Shown piece after piece: positions 30,591 through 32,915 of a stretch of DNA of 32,915 nt. The notes under the pieces were generated by a model. The model was not told the DNA's origin. It searched no databases and worked only from the letters and a program-made list of their open reading frames with translations. Made by a program: the position numbers and the translations under genes. The stretch comes from Kipferlia bialata (taxonomy: Eukaryota > Fornicata). The stretch is from the NCBI GenBank assembly GCA_003568945.1, contig BDIP01000083.1, positions 1 through 32,915 of the forward strand, in the 5' to 3' direction. The number at the start of each line of letters is the position of its first letter. The first letter of the stretch is position 1.

Positions 30591-31618
30591 CATACATTCA
30601 TGGTTCTTACATATTTTACATATGAGTTATACTGTGGCCATGGACTGCAGTACAAGCAGGGCATGTGGTATGCTATCAATAGATACTGTATATATGACTT
30701 TCAATATAGGACTTTCAACTTCCATCTATTAACTCTGCTCTGGCCAATCTGGTATATTTTCTAGCTATGAGCTCATGGAGGTCTATGACTATCATATATA
30801 CCTCTATATCATACCTATGTATATACATTAATACATATATGCATCTATGACATTGCATAACCCCCCCAGCTATGAGCTCATGGAGGTCTATGACGGGTAT
30901 CCAAGTGACACAATCGAGGTTGAATATTGTTATGATTGTCCATATATGTATATATTCAAAAGAATATATGTATACACTTTGATGCCCGTACTTGGCACTC
31001 CAAGATGGTCTTTGTCTCCTATCCATATATTACATTTGACATAACTATTTGATTGCTACATACATATATACAATAGTACCAATATCCAGACCTGGCACTC
31101 CAAGAATGCCTTAGTCTCCTTCATTCCCTATTACTACTGAATTCCTACTGTATATATATACTATTTCTGATAGTATTAATGACCAGACCTGGCACTCCAA
31201 GCGTGCCTTTGTCTCCTTCTTTGCTGACCAGTCCGACCTGTCGTGCTCGGGGGCAGACCAGAAGGGGCCAAAGTGAGTGTAGTCTAAATACGTATATGTA
31301 TGTGTAGATCTGGGTACCAGTATATGTGATTACACAAGCACACAGTGAGAGAAATTAATTCATATACGCCACAACCAGTTCCTCTTTCAGTACACATTAA
31401 GGTATTTCTCTGATGGCTCCTTGTATACTGAGAATCGTAATTAGTATATTGTCACTCTTTACCTTCCTGGGATATCACATGCATATTCTTAAGTTAAGAG
31501 TCTGAACCATGCTGAATTCGTTTGCTCACTATTTAGGTGTTTCTCAGGTGGCTCCTGGTATGTTGGCAACCAGAGGCTGACGAGGGAGAGATTTGAGGAG
31601 TTCATCAAGAAGCACTGA
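29077..31618 (+). CDS. Unrecognised small protein, six exons
   Basis: Exons: 29077-29118 (start uncertain), 29925-29993, 30383-30441, 30870-30918, 31187-31272 and 31537-31618, stop TGA at 31616-31618; all phases agree. From ATG 29077 the product is about 128 residues: MGAPDPHPGPMPSK, then DLYGTALAERLAAALEKAG, YLSYIHRDYCGHGLQYKQG, YELMEVYDGYPSDTIE, TWHSKRAFVSFFADQSDLS and NQRLTRERFEEFIKKH. The frame is open upstream of 29077 and encodes a very hydrophobic stretch (PLALLALLYLLPLVYM), so the real start may be ATG 28932 (MPNKGLDINSM) joined by a short intron, giving a signal anchor. I know no family for it. Its introns are full of junction copies, as in UPF2. Confidence 0.6.
29199..29497 (+). repeat. 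Donor-side copies of the first exon of the small gene
   Basis: Three copies of the exon end (CCTGACCCACACCCTGGG, then CCATGCCCAGCAAG|GT) end at 29235, 29378 and 29497; the exon ends at 29118. Spacings are 117, 143 and 119 nt. Each copy starts right after an AG (GGAG or GTAG), so each is bounded like a 35-nt exon. They share CCT for the exon's CCC, a synonymous change, and only the second has a replacement (CCC to GCC). Confidence 0.88.
29725..31125 (+). repeat. Junction copies around exons 2-5 of the small gene
   Basis: Acceptor-side copies: exon 2 at about 29725-29758 and 29820-29851; exon 3 at about 30275-30303; exon 4 at 30764-30788; exon 5 at about 30989-31018 and 31089-31124. Donor-side copies: exon 3 at about 30507-30540 and 30631-30662. 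In the exon 3 acceptor copy CAC AGG GAC TAC becomes CAC CGT GAC TAT; AGG to CGT is a two-base synonymous change. Confidence 0.82.
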
Positions 31619-31686
31619 GTAACCATAGGTTGACTCTCTAATAGGCAAAACAGAGACTCTATTCTGTTAGAGACACAGTATTGGTA

Positions 31687-32040
31687 GAGAGAGAGGCTGG
31701 AGGAGTTCATCAAGAAGTACCTAGAATAGTATTGATCCTCAGAGCTTTTACAAGCTAGAATGGCTCGATATGATGTTGGAAATATAGAATGAGACAGTGT
31801 GAGAGGCTGGAGGCGTACATCGAGATCAGTACTGGGTAGGTGGCAATGGAGATAATCGCAATTCTGTTTGAAATGGATTCTCGGAGAGAGAGAGGTAGAG
31901 AGAGCTGCTGGAGGGGTTCATCAAGAAGTACTGACTCAGTTTCTGAGTAATTCTCTTGAGTATCAATCATGATACTCTCTTTTCTGTGTAAAATAGATGT
32001 GGGGGGGCAGGACTTGTAAGAGTTCATTGATTCACTGAAG
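31687..32040 (+). repeat. Decayed copies of the terminal exon, downstream of the stop
   Basis: The sequence GAGGAGTTCATCAAGAAG from the end of the last exon (31537-31618) recurs with increasing decay at about 31687-31722, 31799-31832, 31905-31933 and 32012-32040, spacing about 105-112 nt. The first and third recurrences are the best preserved. They lie outside any intron. The rest of 31619-32314 shows no gene. Confidence 0.75.
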
Positions 32041-32314
32041 CATTGATAATAGAAAATACCTGTTAGATACTCATTCTGTAAGAAATAGAGTATCTTGGCA
32101 TACTAGTGATTACTCTGACTGTATTTGACACTGTCACAAGATCAAGTACCCATAAGCCAACAAAAGAAAACTATTTATACACTGTAGAGTATATACATAT
32201 ATCCACTCATACGCACAGAGGGCATCTCTAGCGTAACAATTACATGGTCACAATCCACCTCCCCCTCTCTCCCTCTCTACATACAATCTACTATCTCTCT
32301 ACCATCTCTCTACT

Positions 32315-32750
32315 CTACTTCTTCTTGCCCTTGATCAGAGCGGCATCTGCTGCCTCAGCTGCCTTCTTCTCCTGGGGTAAGTATATGTATGTACTAATAT
32401 ACTACAGTGTATAGATTATTAGAGTATATAGAGTATATATGAATATGTGTATATATATATGTGTATAAATGATCAAGATAGTAGTCTGCTGCCTCAGCTG
32501 CCTTCTTCTCCTGGATAGGTTGGGTATATTAAAACTTACACGTACATAGACGTATACAGAAGAGCGCATATATATATAGGTACATGTAGAAAAATGTTCA
32601 ATATAGTAATATGCTGCCCCAGCTGCCTCTAGTAGGTTAGGAATATACATGAAAATTGTGTATGCATTCACATGTCTATATATATTGTGTGGGGGATACA
32701 ATGTACCTTCCTCTCCTCCCACTGTTCGGCTGTTGGCATGGAGAACTCAT
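32315..32750 (-). CDS. 3' end of an unrecognised Lys/Ala-rich protein
   Basis: Two exons are visible: 32750-32707 (DEFSMPTAEQWEERK) and 32371-32315 (EKKAAEAADAALIKGKKK, stop TAG at 32315-32317), joined in phase. The gene continues beyond the right edge; a stretch at about 32844-32870 resembles the start of the first of these exons and is an acceptor-side copy or another exon. The tail is a charged helix ending in KGKKK. I do not recognise the family. Confidence 0.6.
32489..32637 (-). repeat. Acceptor-side copies of the last exon of the right-edge gene
   Basis: CTGCCTCAGCTGCCTTCTTC plus CTGGATAGG (32489-32519) and a shorter, more decayed form (32610-32634) repeat the start of exon 32371-32315 inside its preceding intron on the minus strand. 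Confidence 0.75.
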
Positions 32751-32915
32751 CTGGGGGTGAGAGAGACACATAAATATACTAATAATTAATCAATCAAAGA
32801 TTATATGCATATTCAAGCATATCTAAACATAGGTATCCCATCAGATGGCATGGAGAACTCAGGGACAAATTCTGAGGGAGGGGGGGGGGGGGGGCATTAT
32901 AAACAAATAAAAAAC

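Noticed and set aside
1-32915. Transposons, LTR or virus-like elements
   Set aside because: No transposase, reverse transcriptase, integrase or capsid-like reading frame and no terminal repeats were seen; the direct repeats found are exon edges or a local gene duplication.

Overview
The window looks like nuclear DNA of an intron-rich unicellular eukaryote. Exons are 38-300 nt, GC-richer, and join in phase. Introns are TA-rich. Most 3' splice sites have the form CTRACCCC(C)AG, with the presumed branch-point A only a few bases from the AG. That compact 3' end is known from metamonads such as Giardia and Trichomonas, so I infer a metamonad. A free-living fornicate such as Kipferlia would fit, but I cannot prove the species. 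I saw no virus-derived element, transposon, tRNA, rRNA or CRISPR array.

Layout. (1) 1-19853, plus strand: 55 phase-consistent exons of UPF2, the scaffold of nonsense-mediated mRNA decay. The 5' end lies outside the window, and 1343 codons plus the stop are visible. (2) 20446-21366, minus: a 234-codon orphan gene with four exons. (3) 21883-24435: a tandem duplication carrying two copies of an unrecognised small minus-strand gene with a repeated DASTQC motif. (4) 24633-28848, minus: a 19-exon eukaryotic-type pantothenate kinase gene. Its N-terminal glycine-rich part is not found; a 37-base poly-G run and a reading-phase mismatch sit where it should be. (5) 28849-28931: a short shared promoter region with four GTAGAC/GTCTAC motifs. 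(6) 29077 (or 28932)-31618, plus: a small orphan gene. (7) 31619-32314: decayed copies of that gene's last exon. (8) 32315-32915, minus: the 3' end of a further unrecognised gene.

The most striking signal is not a gene. About 40 of the 54 visible UPF2 introns, and several introns of genes 4, 6 and 8, hold one to five extra copies of the adjoining exon edge together with its splice site, spaced roughly 70-145 nt. They occur on the donor side, the acceptor side or both. Long introns are long because of these arrays, and copy-free introns are among the shortest. Where I aligned copies to the parent exon by eye, most differences are synonymous in the exon's reading frame, even though the copies lie in introns. 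Either the copies are or recently were translated, or the functional exon edge moves among copies. The middle block (19854-24632) lacks these arrays.

The genes do not form one pathway: UPF2 acts in mRNA surveillance, the kinase-like protein belongs to coenzyme A synthesis, and the others are unassigned.
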